A stretch of 58,201 bases of DNA from Micromonospora sp. 15K316 (GCF_004348525.1 NZ_SMKG01000018.1:1-58201), one strand, 5' to 3'; numbered from the stretch's first letter, positions 26,345 to 35,942 are shown. The notes: generated by a model from the sequence alone, not told the origin. Translations and numbers: made by a program.

Positions 26345-26603
26345 GGGATAGGATGCGTGCGGAAGGCGCAGATGGGGACGAGTACCGTCGCACGCAGCCA
26401 GGAGCGATCCGGGGATGGTGGAAGCCCGGAGGTGTGCGCGGCGGGAAGATCACCCCGGAGCCGTCGGAAGAAAGGCCGCGAGGCCGAGTAGACCCGACCA
26501 CACCCGAAACGAGAGGGCCGGACACCGGCCAAGGAGGGTGGTACCGCGGGGCCACGGCCTCGTCCCTCCGGCGGAGCTTCAGCACACGCGCCGACGGAGG
26601 AGC
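26345..26603 (+). promoter_or_regulatory. T-box riboswitch (ileS, translational type)
   Basis: Conserved T-box core GGGTGGTACCGCGG lies at 26536-26549. The specifier ATC (Ile) stands at 26449-26451 inside GAAGATCACC, which is the specifier-loop context. GGATGGTGGAAGCCCGG (about 26412-26429) resembles the conserved stem motif of actinobacterial ileS T-boxes. The downstream switch is visible: CCTCCGGCGG (26565-26574) can pair with the SD region CCGACGGAGG (26591-26600), 9 of 10 positions. Alternatively CCCTCC (26564-26569) pairs with GGAGGG (26533-26538) in the T-box stem. The two are mutually exclusive. No terminator run of U is seen, so control is by SD sequestration. Confidence 0.85.
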
Positions 26604-26604
26604 G

Positions 26605-29600
26605 ATGTACCGCAGCGTACCGACGCAGGTCGATCTGCCCGACCTCGACCACCACGTCCTGCACTTCTGGCACGCGAACAGCATCTTCAGGCGCAGCCTG
26701 GAGCAGTCCGAGGGCCGGCCGGAGTGGGTCTTCTACGAGGGGCCGCCGACCGCCAACGGCATGCCCGGCGCCCACCACATCGAGGCGCGCGTCTTCAAGG
26801 ACGTCTTCCCGCGCTACAAGACCATGAAGGGCTTCCACGTCGCCCGCAAGGCCGGCTGGGACTGCCACGGCCTGCCCGTCGAACTCGCCGTCGAGCGGGA
26901 ACTCGGCTTCTCCGGCAAGCAGGACATCGAGAAGTTCGGCATCGCCGAGTTCAACGCCCGCTGCCGCGAGTCGGTGACCCGGCACACCGACGCGTTCGCC
27001 GAGCTCACCGAGCGCATGGGCTACTGGGTCGACATGGACGACGCCTACCGGACCATGGACCCGGAGTACATCGAGTCCGTCTGGTGGTCGTTGAAGCAGA
27101 TCTTCGACAAGGGCCTGCTGGTCGAGGACTTCCGGGTCGCCCCGTGGTGCCCGCGCGACGAGACCGGCCTCTCCGACCACGAGCTCGCCCAGGGCTACGA
27201 GACCGTCGTCGACCCGTCGGTCTTCGTCCGGTTCCCGCTCACCTCCGGCCCGCTGGCCGACCGGGCCGCCCTGCTGGTCTGGACCACCACCCCGTGGACG
27301 CTGCCGTCGAACGTCGCGGTGGCGGTCCACCCCGACGTGCGGTACGTGGTCGCCAGTGACGGCAACGAGCAGCTCGTCGTCGCCGAACCGCTGCTGGCGT
27401 ACGCGCTGGGTGACGGCTGGGAGCTCACCGGCGAGTCGTTCAAGGGCAAGGAGCTGGAGCGGTGGACCTACCGGCCCCCGTTCGACCTCGTCGAGGTACC
27501 CGACGCGCACTACGTCGTCCTGGCGTCCTACGTGACCACGGACAGCGGCACCGGCCTCGTCCACCAGGCGCCCGCGTTCGGCGCGGACGACCTGGCCACC
27601 GCCCGGACGTACGGGCTGCCGATGGTCAACCCGGTGCAGTCGAACGGGCGCTTCGAGCCGGACATCCCACTGATCGGCGGGCGGTTCTTCAAGGAGGCCG
27701 ACCGGCCCCTGATCGAGGACCTCCAGCTGCGGGGGCTGCTCTTCAAGAACGTCCCGTACGAGCACACCTACCCGCACTGCTGGCGCTGCCACACCGCGCT
27801 CATCTACTACGCCCAGCCGTCCTGGTACGTACGGACCACCGCCGTGCGCGACGCGCTGCTGCGGGAGAACGAGCGCACCACCTGGCACCCGGGCACGGTC
27901 AAGCACGGCCGCTACGGCGACTGGCTCAACAACAACGTCGACTGGGCGCTCTCCCGGCGGCGGTACTGGGGCACCCCGCTGCCCATCTGGCGCTGCGCGA
28001 ACGACCACCTGACCTGCGTCGGCTCGCTCACCGAGCTGAGCGAGCTGACCGGCACCGACGTGACCGGGCTCGACCCGCACCGGCCGTTCATCGACGAGGT
28101 CACCTTCGCCTGCCACTGCGGCGAGACCGCCCGCCGGGTGCCCGAGGTCATCGACGCCTGGTACGACTCCGGCTCCATGCCGTTCGCCCAGTTCGGCTAC
28201 CCGTACCGGAACAAGGAGCTGTTCGAGCAGCGCTACCCGGCGCAGTTCATCTCCGAGGCCATCGACCAGACCCGTGGCTGGTTCTACACCCTGATGGCCG
28301 TCGGCACGCTGGTCTTCGACCGCTCCCCGTACGAGACGGTGGTCTGCCTCGGCCACATCCTCGCCGAGGACGGCCGGAAGATGTCCAAGCACCTGGGCAA
28401 CATCCTGGAGCCGATCCCACTGCTGGAGCAGCACGGCGCGGACGCGGTGCGCTGGTTCATGGCCGCCGTCGGCTCGCCCTGGTCCGCCCGGCGGGTCGGG
28501 CACACCGCGCTCCAGGAGGTCGTCCGCAAGACCCTGCTGACCTACTGGAACACGGTCGCCTTCCAGTCCCTCTACGGCCGTACCGCCGGGTGGACCCCGT
28601 CGGCCGGGGACCCGGCCCCGGCCGACCGGCCGGTGCTGGACCGGTGGCTGCTCTCCGAGCTGAACACCCTGGTCCAGCAGGTCGACGCCGCGATGGCCGA
28701 CTTCGACACGCACCAGGCCGGCCGGCTGCTCGCCACGTTCGTGGACGACCTGTCGAACTGGTACGTACGGCGCAGCCGGCGCCGCTTCTGGCGGGGTGAC
28801 CGGGCGGCGCTCGCCACCCTGCACGAGGCGTTGCGCACCGTCACGCTGCTGCTGGCGCCGCTCACCCCGTTCATCACCGAACGGGTCTGGCAGGACATGG
28901 TCGTGCCGGTCGACCCGGAGGCGCCGCAGTCGGTGCACCTCGCCCCGTACCCGGTCGCCGACGAGTCGCTGATCGACCCGTCGCTCTCCCGGCAGATGGC
29001 GCTCGCCCGGCGGCTGGTGGAGCTGGGCCGGGCGGCCCGGGCCGACTCCGGCATGAAGGTGCGGCAGCCGCTGTCGCGGGCGCTGGCCTCGGCGGGCGGC
29101 TTCGAGGAGCTCTCGCCGGAGCTGCTGGCGGAGATCGCCGCCGAGCTCAACATCGGTTCGGTCGACCCGGTGGGTGGGGCCGGCGGGTCGCTCGTGGACA
29201 CCACCGCCAAGGCGAACTTCCGCACGCTGGGCAAGCGGTTCGGCAAGACGGTGCAGCAGGTCGCGGCGGCGATCGCGGCGGCCGACGCGGCCGCGCTGAA
29301 GGACTCGCTGCGCGACACCGGATCGGCCACCGTCCAGGTCGGCGAGGAGACGGTGACGCTCGGCCCGGACGAGGTGGTGGTCACCGAGACGCCGCGTGAG
29401 GGCTGGGCGGTGGCCAGCGACGCCGGCGCGACGCTGGCGCTCGACCTGCACCTCACCCCGGAGCTGCGGCGGGCCGGCGTGGCCCGCGACGCGATCCGGC
29501 AGATCCAGGAGGCCCGCAAGAGCAGCGGCCTGGAGGTGACCGACCGGATCGAGCTGCGCTACCGCGCGGACCGCGAGGAGACCGCGCTGGCCCTGCGCGA

Positions 29601-29727
29601 GCACCGTGACCTGGTCGCCGAGGAGGTGCTGGCGGCCGACTGCGCCGAGGGCGAGCCGTCCTGGGCCGACGCGGAGCCGTTCACCGACGAGTCGCTGGGT
29701 CTGACCTTCTGGCTCCGGAAGTCCTGA
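26605..29727 (+). CDS. ileS: Isoleucyl-tRNA synthetase, IleS2 (eukaryotic-like) type
   Basis: 1040 residues. The class I signature that is normally HIGH reads GAHH (residues 55-58, 26767-26778) in NGMPGAHHIEAR: a GXHH instead of HXGH. The KMSKS loop is GRKMSKHLGN. The CP1 editing domain has TTTPWTLPSNVAVAV and YHVVLASY-like VVLASYVTTDSGTGLVH. The anticodon-binding domain is C-terminal. GXHH in IleRS2 has been linked to very high mupirocin resistance and altered catalysis (established in the literature as I recall it). It is controlled by the T-box. ATG 26605 follows GGAGGAGCG; the upstream open frame is the T-box itself. Confidence 0.94.
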   Translation: MYRSVPTQVDLPDLDHHVLHFWHANSIFRRSLEQSEGRPEWVFYEGPPTANGMPGAHHIEARVFKDVFPRYKTMKGFHVARKAGWDCHGLPVELAVERELGFSGKQDIEKFGIAEFNARCRESVTRHTDAFAELTERMGYWVDMDDAYRTMDPEYIESVWWSLKQIFDKGLLVEDFRVAPWCPRDETGLSDHELAQGYETVVDPSVFVRFPLTSGPLADRAALLVWTTTPWTLPSNVAVAVHPDVRYVVASDGNEQLVVAEPLLAYALGDGWELTGESFKGKELERWTYRPPFDLVEVPDAHYVVLASYVTTDSGTGLVHQAPAFGADDLATARTYGLPMVNPVQSNGRFEPDIPLIGGRFFKEADRPLIEDLQLRGLLFKNVPYEHTYPHCWRCHTALIYYAQPSWYVRTTAVRDALLRENERTTWHPGTVKHGRYGDWLNNNVDWALSRRRYWGTPLPIWRCANDHLTCVGSLTELSELTGTDVTGLDPHRPFIDEVTFACHCGETARRVPEVIDAWYDSGSMPFAQFGYPYRNKELFEQRYPAQFISEAIDQTRGWFYTLMAVGTLVFDRSPYETVVCLGHILAEDGRKMSKHLGNILEPIPLLEQHGADAVRWFMAAVGSPWSARRVGHTALQEVVRKTLLTYWNTVAFQSLYGRTAGWTPSAGDPAPADRPVLDRWLLSELNTLVQQVDAAMADFDTHQAGRLLATFVDDLSNWYVRRSRRRFWRGDRAALATLHEALRTVTLLLAPLTPFITERVWQDMVVPVDPEAPQSVHLAPYPVADESLIDPSLSRQMALARRLVELGRAARADSGMKVRQPLSRALASAGGFEELSPELLAEIAAELNIGSVDPVGGAGGSLVDTTAKANFRTLGKRFGKTVQQVAAAIAAADAAALKDSLRDTGSATVQVGEETVTLGPDEVVVTETPREGWAVASDAGATLALDLHLTPELRRAGVARDAIRQIQEARKSSGLEVTDRIELRYRADREETALALREHRDLVAEEVLAADCAEGEPSWADAEPFTDESLGLTFWLRKS

Positions 29728-29735
29728 GCCGACAG

Positions 29736-29771
29736 CGGGTGCTCCGGGCCGGCCACGGCCCGGAGCACCCG
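29736..29771. terminator. Bidirectional hairpin between ileS and the BTAD regulator
   Basis: A perfect 15-bp stem (29736-29750 with 29757-29771) around a 6-nt loop, 9 bp from the ileS stop and 8 bp from the convergent gene's stop. Confidence 0.75.
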
Positions 29772-29778
29772 TGCCGCG

Positions 29779-32700
29779 TCACGACGCCGCCGCGAGGCGG
29801 GCCACGAGCGCCCGCGCCGTCCGGTCGTGGGCGGCGGCCTCCTCGTCCCGGCCGAGCGCGGTGGCCAGGTCGGCCAGGTGCCGGGCCACCGGGCCGAGGC
29901 TGAGCACACCGCTGCCCGCCCCGCCCAACTCGGCCGCGGCGGGCAGCAGCTCGGCGTACGCGTACCGGATCGTCGGCTCGTCCTCGACGGCGAGCGCGGC
30001 CCGGGCGGTAAGGCAGAGGCGGGCCTCCCGGAGCAGGTCGTGCGGCGATCCGGGGAGCGTGCGCAGGGCGGCGACGGCCTCGTCCCGGCCTCCGGCGGCG
30101 GCCAGCTCCAGCGCCCGCGCCCACGGCTCGTACGGACCCAGCTCCCTCGCGTCGGGCACCGGCACGGGCGCGCCCGGAGGCGTGTCGGCCAGCCGCAACG
30201 ACAGCAACGCGAGCGGTAGCAGACCCTCGGCCATGCCAGGCATTCCCGCCGTCGGGGTCCGGGCCGCCGCCCGCCGGTAGGCGGCCTCCGCCTCGGCTCG
30301 GCGTCCGAGCAGGGCGAGACGGAGCGCGGCGTACCACTCGGTGAAGACGCCCACCAGGGGCAGGTCGTGCCGGTCGGCGAGCCGGTCGGCGGCGGCCGCG
30401 GCCGCGTCGGCGGCGCCGAGATCGGCGAGCGCACAGCTCGCCTGCATCACCACGAGGTGGCCGAGCACCTCGAAGGTCACCAGTTCGTGCCGGGCGGCAA
30501 GGTCGGCCAGCTCCGCGCCGAGCCGCGCGCGCTGCGGGGCCAGGCCGGTCCGCTCGAAGGAGTGCATGAAGCGGGCGTTGAGCGCGAACGCCAGCAGCGC
30601 CGGCCGGCGCAGTCGCCGCGCGATGGCCTCCGCCTCGACGGCCGCCCGGCGGCCCCGGTCTCCGGTGGTCCCCCGCAGCTCCAGAGCGAGCGTGCCGAGC
30701 AGCCGGCCGCGCAGCTCCGGGTCGTCCGCGCCGACCGTGCCCAGCGTCCGGTCGACAGCCGTCACGATTCGACCGGAGAGCTCCTCGTCGTCGTTGCGGG
30801 TCCACACCGCCGGCACGTCGAAGGCGGTGAGCACCGCGGCGACCAGGGGCGGATCGTCGAGCGTCTCGGCCGTGCCGATCGCCTCGGCGCGGTAGCGGCG
30901 GGTGTCGTCCAGGTGCCCGGTCACGGCCAGCGCCCGGCCGAGACCCATCATCGCCACCAGCCGTGCGCGCACGTCGGCGTCGCCGGCCCGGTCGTGGGCG
31001 TCGACCGCCTGCTGCCACAGGCGGACCGCCTGGTACGGGTGGGCGCGACGTTCGGCCTGCTCGGCGGCGAGCCGGGCGTACCGGCCGGCGCGCCCGGCGG
31101 TGGCCCGGTTCGCCGCTTCGCCGAAGTGGTGGGCCAGGGCCACCACGTCGTCGGGACGCAGCCGCTCGATCGCCGCACCGGCGGCGGTGTGCCAGCGGGT
31201 CCGGCGCGGCGCGGAGAGGTCGCCGTAGATCGTGTCCCGGACCAGGACGTGGGTGAACCTCAGCTCGCCGTCCTGCTCGGTGAGGAAGCCGGCCGCCAGG
31301 GCCTGGTCCAGCGCGTCGAGAACCGTCGCGTCGCCACCCGCGAGAACGGCCAGCACCTCCGGATCGACGTCCCGGCCGAGGACCGCGGCCTGCCGCAGCA
31401 CGTCCTGCGCCGCCGGGGGGAGCCGGGTGAGCCGGTGCCGGATGACGTCCCGTACCCCGGCCGGCACCCGCTCCAGCGCCGCGTCACCCTCGGCCGCGAG
31501 GAGCCGGGCCAACTCCCGTACGAAGAACGGGTTGCCACCGCTGCGGCGCTGGATCGACCGCAGGGCGGGCCCGTCCGGGTCCCGCCCGGCGACGGCCCGG
31601 ACCAGCTCACCGGTCGCCGGTTCGGCGAGCCCGCCCAGGTAGACGCGGAGGGGCTCGGTCCGGGCGAACCGGGCCAGCGCCGTGGTCAGCTCGGGCGTGA
31701 TCTCGGTGGCCCGGTACGTGCCGACCAGCAGCACCGGGCCGGTGACCGGCTCCGGCTCGGTGAGCAGCGCGGCGAGCAGGTCGAGGGTGCCCTCGTCCGC
31801 GCGGTGCAGGTCGTCGAGGACCAGCAGCACCGGTCCGCGCCGCGCCGCCTCGGTGAGCTGCGCGGCGGCGGCGCGGTGCAGGCGGAACCGGGCCACCGCC
31901 GGATCGCTCCCGCCGCCGCCCGCGGGCTCCGGCTCGGCGGTGGGCGGCGCAGCTCCGGTCGCCGCCGTCAGCTGGTCGGCGATCTGCCGCCACGGCCAGG
32001 CCACCGGTGCGCCGTCGTACTCGGGGCTGCGGCCCCAGGCCGGAATCCAGCCGGCCGCCGCGAGCTCACCGGTCAGTGCCTCCGCGAGCGCCGACTTGCC
32101 GGCGCCCGCGTCGCCGGAGACCAGGGCGAGGCTCGGGGTGTTTCCCGCGGCCACCTGCTCGGCCGCCTGCCGGAGGCGGGCCAGTTCACCGTCCCGCCCG
32201 ACGAGTGGGCGGCGCCCCGCCCCGCCGACCGGCTCGCCCGCCGCCGGCGCGGCGACCCGCGCGGATCGGGCGTCCGACCCCGCCGGGCGCGAGACGGGCG
32301 CGGGTATGGCCGGGCCGGCGGACGTGGCCGGGGCCGGCGGGCCGGCGAGGTGCGGCGCCTGGGCGAGGACGTCCGCCTCCAGCTGCCGCAGCCGGGGGCC
32401 GGGGTCGACACCGAGCCGCGCCACCAGCGTCTCCCGGGCACGGCGCAGCGCCGCCAGCGCGTCGCCCTGCCGGTCCGCGCGGTACAGGGCGAGGGCGAGC
32501 AACCGCCAGGCGTCCTCCCGCAGCGGCTGGTCGGCGACGTGCGCCCGCAGGTCGGAGGCGGCCTCGGCGGCCCGGCCGGCGGAGAGCAGCGCCTCGGCCC
32601 GTCGCTCGACCGCCAGCAGCCGCAGCTCGTCGAGCCGATCGATCTCCGCGCGGGCCCAACTCCAGCCGGCGTACTCGGCGTAGGCGGGGCCCCGCCAGAG

Positions 32701-33129
32701 GGCGAGCCCCTCGTCGAGGCGGGCGAGCGCGGCACCGGCGTCCCCGGCCGTGAGCAGCTCCGCCGACTCGCTGACCGCCGCCTCGAAGCGCCAGGCGTCC
32801 ACCGCGCCGGCGGCGGGGTGCAGCGCGTACCCGGGCGGCACGGTCACCAGCAGGCGGGACGGTTGGCGGGGCGGCCGCTCGGGCTCCAGGGCACGGCGCA
32901 GGTCGGCCACGAAGGTGCGCAGCGCGGCCACGCCCCCTTCCGGCGGCTCCGCCCAGAGCGCGTCGAGCAGCCGGTCGACCGGTACCACCCGACCCCGGGC
33001 GACCAGCAGCCGGGCCAGCACGGCGCGTTGCCGTGCGCCCCGCAACGCCACCGGGCCGCCGGGGGCGTCGGCGCGTACCGCCCCGAGCACGCCGAAGGTC
33101 ACCGCGGGCGCGGCCGGCTGGCTGGTCAT
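29779..33129 (-). CDS. Large BTAD/AAA transcriptional regulator (AfsR/SARP type)
   Basis: 1116 residues. An OmpR-like winged helix is at residues ~8-95 (FGVLGAVRADAPGGPVALRGARQRAVLARLLVARGRVVPVDRLLDALW). The BTAD domain (~100-245) ends VDPGPRLRQLEADVL. The AAA/STAND ATPase has Walker A SGDAGAGKSALAEAL (near 335) and Walker B PVLLVLDDLHRADEGTL. TPR-like repeats follow. Such regulators bind direct repeats near promoters of antibiotic or stress genes; none is adjacent. Start ATG 33129 (MTSQPAAPAV); a longer start at 33171 is less likely. The divergent hydrolase gene may be a target. Confidence 0.85.
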   Translation of the reverse strand: MTSQPAAPAVTFGVLGAVRADAPGGPVALRGARQRAVLARLLVARGRVVPVDRLLDALWAEPPEGGVAALRTFVADLRRALEPERPPRQPSRLLVTVPPGYALHPAAGAVDAWRFEAAVSESAELLTAGDAGAALARLDEGLALWRGPAYAEYAGWSWARAEIDRLDELRLLAVERRAEALLSAGRAAEAASDLRAHVADQPLREDAWRLLALALYRADRQGDALAALRRARETLVARLGVDPGPRLRQLEADVLAQAPHLAGPPAPATSAGPAIPAPVSRPAGSDARSARVAAPAAGEPVGGAGRRPLVGRDGELARLRQAAEQVAAGNTPSLALVSGDAGAGKSALAEALTGELAAAGWIPAWGRSPEYDGAPVAWPWRQIADQLTAATGAAPPTAEPEPAGGGGSDPAVARFRLHRAAAAQLTEAARRGPVLLVLDDLHRADEGTLDLLAALLTEPEPVTGPVLLVGTYRATEITPELTTALARFARTEPLRVYLGGLAEPATGELVRAVAGRDPDGPALRSIQRRSGGNPFFVRELARLLAAEGDAALERVPAGVRDVIRHRLTRLPPAAQDVLRQAAVLGRDVDPEVLAVLAGGDATVLDALDQALAAGFLTEQDGELRFTHVLVRDTIYGDLSAPRRTRWHTAAGAAIERLRPDDVVALAHHFGEAANRATAGRAGRYARLAAEQAERRAHPYQAVRLWQQAVDAHDRAGDADVRARLVAMMGLGRALAVTGHLDDTRRYRAEAIGTAETLDDPPLVAAVLTAFDVPAVWTRNDDEELSGRIVTAVDRTLGTVGADDPELRGRLLGTLALELRGTTGDRGRRAAVEAEAIARRLRRPALLAFALNARFMHSFERTGLAPQRARLGAELADLAARHELVTFEVLGHLVVMQASCALADLGAADAAAAAADRLADRHDLPLVGVFTEWYAALRLALLGRRAEAEAAYRRAAARTPTAGMPGMAEGLLPLALLSLRLADTPPGAPVPVPDARELGPYEPWARALELAAAGGRDEAVAALRTLPGSPHDLLREARLCLTARAALAVEDEPTIRYAYAELLPAAAELGGAGSGVLSLGPVARHLADLATALGRDEEAAAHDRTARALVARLAAAS

Positions 33130-33276
33130 GGCCCCCAATCTAGGTCGCCTCGGCCGCGCCGGAGGCGCCACTCATCCGACGCTGATCGGCTGCTGATCGC
33201 CCGGGCGCAGGCTCGACGCATACCGCCCGAGTGGGGCACCCGCCCCGCCCGGGCCGCCGAGAACGAGGGGTCAACC

Positions 33277-34149
33277 GTGGAGATCAAGGGCTTCGACTAC
33301 CAGCGCGTCACCGTCGCGGACGGTGTGACGCTCCAGACGGCCGTGGGCGGTTCCGGCAGCCCGGTCGTCCTGTTGCACGGCTTCCCGCAGACGCATCTCA
33401 TGTGGCGGCACGTCGCCGCCGACCTCGCCGCGGACCACACGGTGATCTGCCCCGACCTGCGTGGGTACGGCGCCAGCGACAAGCCCGCCGACACCGACGG
33501 TGAACGGTACGCCAAGCGGACCATGGCCGCCGACATCGTGGCGCTGGCCCGGGCGCTGGGGCACGAGCGGTTCGCCCTGGCCGGCCATGACCGCGGTGCG
33601 CTGGTCGCCGTGCGGGCCGGCCTCGACCACCCGGACGCGGTCACCCACCTCGCCGCGCTCGACGTGCTGCCCACCCTCGACATGTGGGACGTCCTGCACG
33701 GCACCACCGCCGCCGTCGGTTTCCACCTGTACCTCATGGCCCAGCCGCCGGGCCTGCCCGAGCGGCTGATCAGCGGAAGCCCGGACGCCTTCTTCGGGCA
33801 TTTCCTGGACGTCTGGACCCGGAATCCGGAGGCGATCCCCGCCGACGTGCGGGCCGCCTACCTGGCGGCGTCCCGGTCGGCGGTCACCTCGATCGTGGCC
33901 GACTACCGGGCGACGGCCGGGATCGACGTCGCCCACGATCAGGCCGACCGGGCGGCCGGGAACCGGCTGCGAATGCCGGTGACGGTTCTCCAGCAGGACT
34001 GGGGCGCCGCGCTCGGCTACGACGCGGCGGAGCTGTGGCGGGCGTGGGCACCGGACCTGGAGCACCGCACCGTCTCGTCGGGCCACTTCATGGCCGAGGA
34101 GGCGCCGGCGGAGGTCGTCGAGGCGCTGCGAACGCTGCTCGCCCGGTAG
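33277..34149 (+). CDS. Alpha/beta hydrolase, haloacetate-dehalogenase-like
   Basis: 290 residues. The oxyanion region is HGFPQTHLMWRHVAADLA; nucleophile Asp in AGHDRGALVA; acid Asp in AALDVLPTLDMW; His in SSGHFMAEEAP. Overall it is close to fluoroacetate dehalogenases. However, halide- and carboxylate-binding positions differ from the RPA1163 pattern as I recall it: H-D-R-G-A-R becomes H-D-R-G-A-L, H-W becomes H-L (GFHLYL), and the Tyr of the D-Y-R-A-G-A-Y region is Gly. The substrate may therefore be another ester, epoxide or haloacid. GTG 33277 is the only start in place. It lies divergently from the BTAD regulator. Confidence 0.75.
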   Translation: MEIKGFDYQRVTVADGVTLQTAVGGSGSPVVLLHGFPQTHLMWRHVAADLAADHTVICPDLRGYGASDKPADTDGERYAKRTMAADIVALARALGHERFALAGHDRGALVAVRAGLDHPDAVTHLAALDVLPTLDMWDVLHGTTAAVGFHLYLMAQPPGLPERLISGSPDAFFGHFLDVWTRNPEAIPADVRAAYLAASRSAVTSIVADYRATAGIDVAHDQADRAAGNRLRMPVTVLQQDWGAALGYDAAELWRAWAPDLEHRTVSSGHFMAEEAPAEVVEALRTLLAR

Positions 34150-34332
34150 CGGGCGGCCGCAGGGCGCGCAGTCACAGCGCGTGATCTCACCCGACGTGAC
34201 GGTCCGTGGCGGGTCGGCCCCTGACAGCGCGCAGGAAGAAGAACGACGAGAATCTTCCGCAGGGCGTGTCGATTCGCGCCGGTCCCGTTCGTCGTCAGAC
34301 CGTAAGGCAGCCGGAGACGACAGGAGTCGGAC

Positions 34333-34668
34333 ATGAAGTACATGCTGCTGATCTACAGCGGATCCGCGGACGCACCGGACGAGTGCACGGTCGAGGACTG
34401 GATGGCCTACGACAAGGAGGCGCGGGAGGCCGGTGTCGTGGTCTCCAGCCACTCACTGGCCGACCTGATCACCGCCACCACCGTCCGCGTCGGGAGCAGC
34501 GGCGAGCGGACCGTCACCGACGGGCCGTTCGCCGAGTCCCGGGAGGTGCTCGGTGGCTACTACGTCATCGACGTGCCGGATCTCGACGTCGCCGTGGACT
34601 GGGCCGCCCGCTGCCCCGGGTCACGCGGCAGCGGGGCGGTCGAGGTCCGGCCGATCGCCGAGTTCTGA
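34333..34668 (+). CDS. YCII/DGPF-domain protein linked to an ECF42 sigma factor
   Basis: 111 residues: MKYMLLIYSGS and VTDGPFAESREVLGGYYVIDVPDLDVAVDWAARCPG, with the DGPF motif intact. Family members occur next to ECF42 sigma genes, and their role is unknown. The stop at 34668 lies 11 bp before the sigma start, so they form one operon. Confidence 0.9.
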   Translation: MKYMLLIYSGSADAPDECTVEDWMAYDKEAREAGVVVSSHSLADLITATTVRVGSSGERTVTDGPFAESREVLGGYYVIDVPDLDVAVDWAARCPGSRGSGAVEVRPIAEF

Positions 34669-34679
34669 GGTCGACCGGA

Positions 34680-35942
34680 ATGGGCGAGTGGGCAGCCGGC
34701 GCGCGCGCCTCGGTCGAGGCGGTCTTCCGCGAGGAGCGCGGCCGGCTGCTCGCCGCCCTGGCGCACCGCTTCGGCGATCTCGATCTCGCCGAGGACGTCG
34801 CCTCCGAGGCGATCGAGGCGGCCCTGGTGCACTGGCCGGTCGACGGCGTACCGGCCCGGCCCGGCGCCTGGCTGCTCACCACCGCCCGCCGCCGGGCCGT
34901 CGACCGGCTCCGGCGCGACCAGGCGTACGCGGCCCGGCTGGCGCTCATCGCGGCCGAGGCGGAGCGGGCCGACACGACCGCCCCGGTGAGCGACGACGAC
35001 GGCCTTCCCGACGAGCGGTTGCGGCTCTTCTTCACCTGCGCCCACCCGGCGCTGCCGGCCGCGGACCGGGGCGCGTTGACCCTGCGCTCCCTGGCCGGGC
35101 TGACCACGCCCGAGGTCGCCCGGGCCTACCTGGTGCCGACGGCGACGATGGCCCAGCGGCTGGTCCGCGCCAAGAAGAAGATCTCCGAGGCGCGCATCCC
35201 GTTCCGGGTGCCCGGGCCGAAGGAACTGCCCGGCCGCCTGCCCGGCGTGCTCCAGGCCGTGTACTCGATCTTCACCGAGGGGTACGCGGCCAGCTCCGGT
35301 CCGCGGCTGCAGCGGCTCGACCTCGCCGAGGAGGCCATCCGGCTGGCCGGGATCCTGCGCCGGCTGCTGCCCGCCCAACGGGAGGTCGCCGGCCTGCTCG
35401 GGCTCATGCTGCTCGTGCACGCCCGGCGGGACGCAAGGATCGGTCCCGAGGGCGAGCTGGTGCTCCTCGACGCCCAGGACCGCAGCCGCTGGGACCGCGA
35501 CATGATCGACGAAGGGCGGGCCCTGGTGCTCGTCGCGCTGACCGGTGGCGCGCCCGGACCGTACGGGGTGCAGGCCGCGATCGCCGCACTGCACGACGAG
35601 GCGGCCGACGAGGCGTCCACCGACTGGCCGCAGGTGGTGGCGCTCTACGACGTACTCCTCGCGTTGACGCCGTCGCCGGTGGTGGCCCTGAACCGGGCCG
35701 TGGCGGTCGCGATGCGGGACGGCCCGGAGGCCGGCCTCGCGCTCCTGGACGAGCTGGCCGGCGAGGCACAGCTACGCGGCTACCACCCCTACCCCGCCGC
35801 CCGGGCCGGTCTGCTGCACCGGCTCGGCCGGCACGCGGAGGCGGCTGCCGCGTACCGGGAGGCGCTCGACCTCGCCGGCACCGAGCCGGAGCGGGAGCAC
35901 CTGCGCGGCCGGCTCGCCGTCGTCGAGACGGCCGACGGGTGA
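34680..35942 (+). CDS. ECF42-type RNA polymerase sigma factor with TPR-like C-terminal domain
   Basis: 420 residues, far longer than ordinary ECF factors. Region 2 is VEAVFREERGRLLAALAHRFGDLDLAEDVASEAIEAALVHWP; region 4 is GALTLRSLAGLTTPEVARAYLVPTATMAQRLVRAKKKIS. The ~200-residue C-terminal extension (YSIFTEGYAASSG, RDARIGPEGELVLLDAQDRSRWDRDMIDEG, HLRGRLAVVE) is helical and of the TPR/DUF6596 kind. No anti-sigma gene is adjacent, as usual for ECF42, where the extension itself is thought to control activity. The DGPF gene directly upstream confirms the group. Confidence 0.92.
   Translation: MGEWAAGARASVEAVFREERGRLLAALAHRFGDLDLAEDVASEAIEAALVHWPVDGVPARPGAWLLTTARRRAVDRLRRDQAYAARLALIAAEAERADTTAPVSDDDGLPDERLRLFFTCAHPALPAADRGALTLRSLAGLTTPEVARAYLVPTATMAQRLVRAKKKISEARIPFRVPGPKELPGRLPGVLQAVYSIFTEGYAASSGPRLQRLDLAEEAIRLAGILRRLLPAQREVAGLLGLMLLVHARRDARIGPEGELVLLDAQDRSRWDRDMIDEGRALVLVALTGGAPGPYGVQAAIAALHDEAADEASTDWPQVVALYDVLLALTPSPVVALNRAVAVAMRDGPEAGLALLDELAGEAQLRGYHPYPAARAGLLHRLGRHAEAAAAYREALDLAGTEPEREHLRGRLAVVETADG

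Noticed and set aside
26236..29604. A 1122-codon ORF on the minus strand, opposite ileS
   Set aside because: It is the antisense shadow of ileS and its T-box. It contains no domain motif and has the Arg/Gly/Val/Leu composition caused by high-GC coding DNA on the other strand.
30367..33200. Long plus-strand ORF through the BTAD regulator
   Set aside because: It is an antisense shadow. Only its end (from 33277) is a real gene, the hydrolase.
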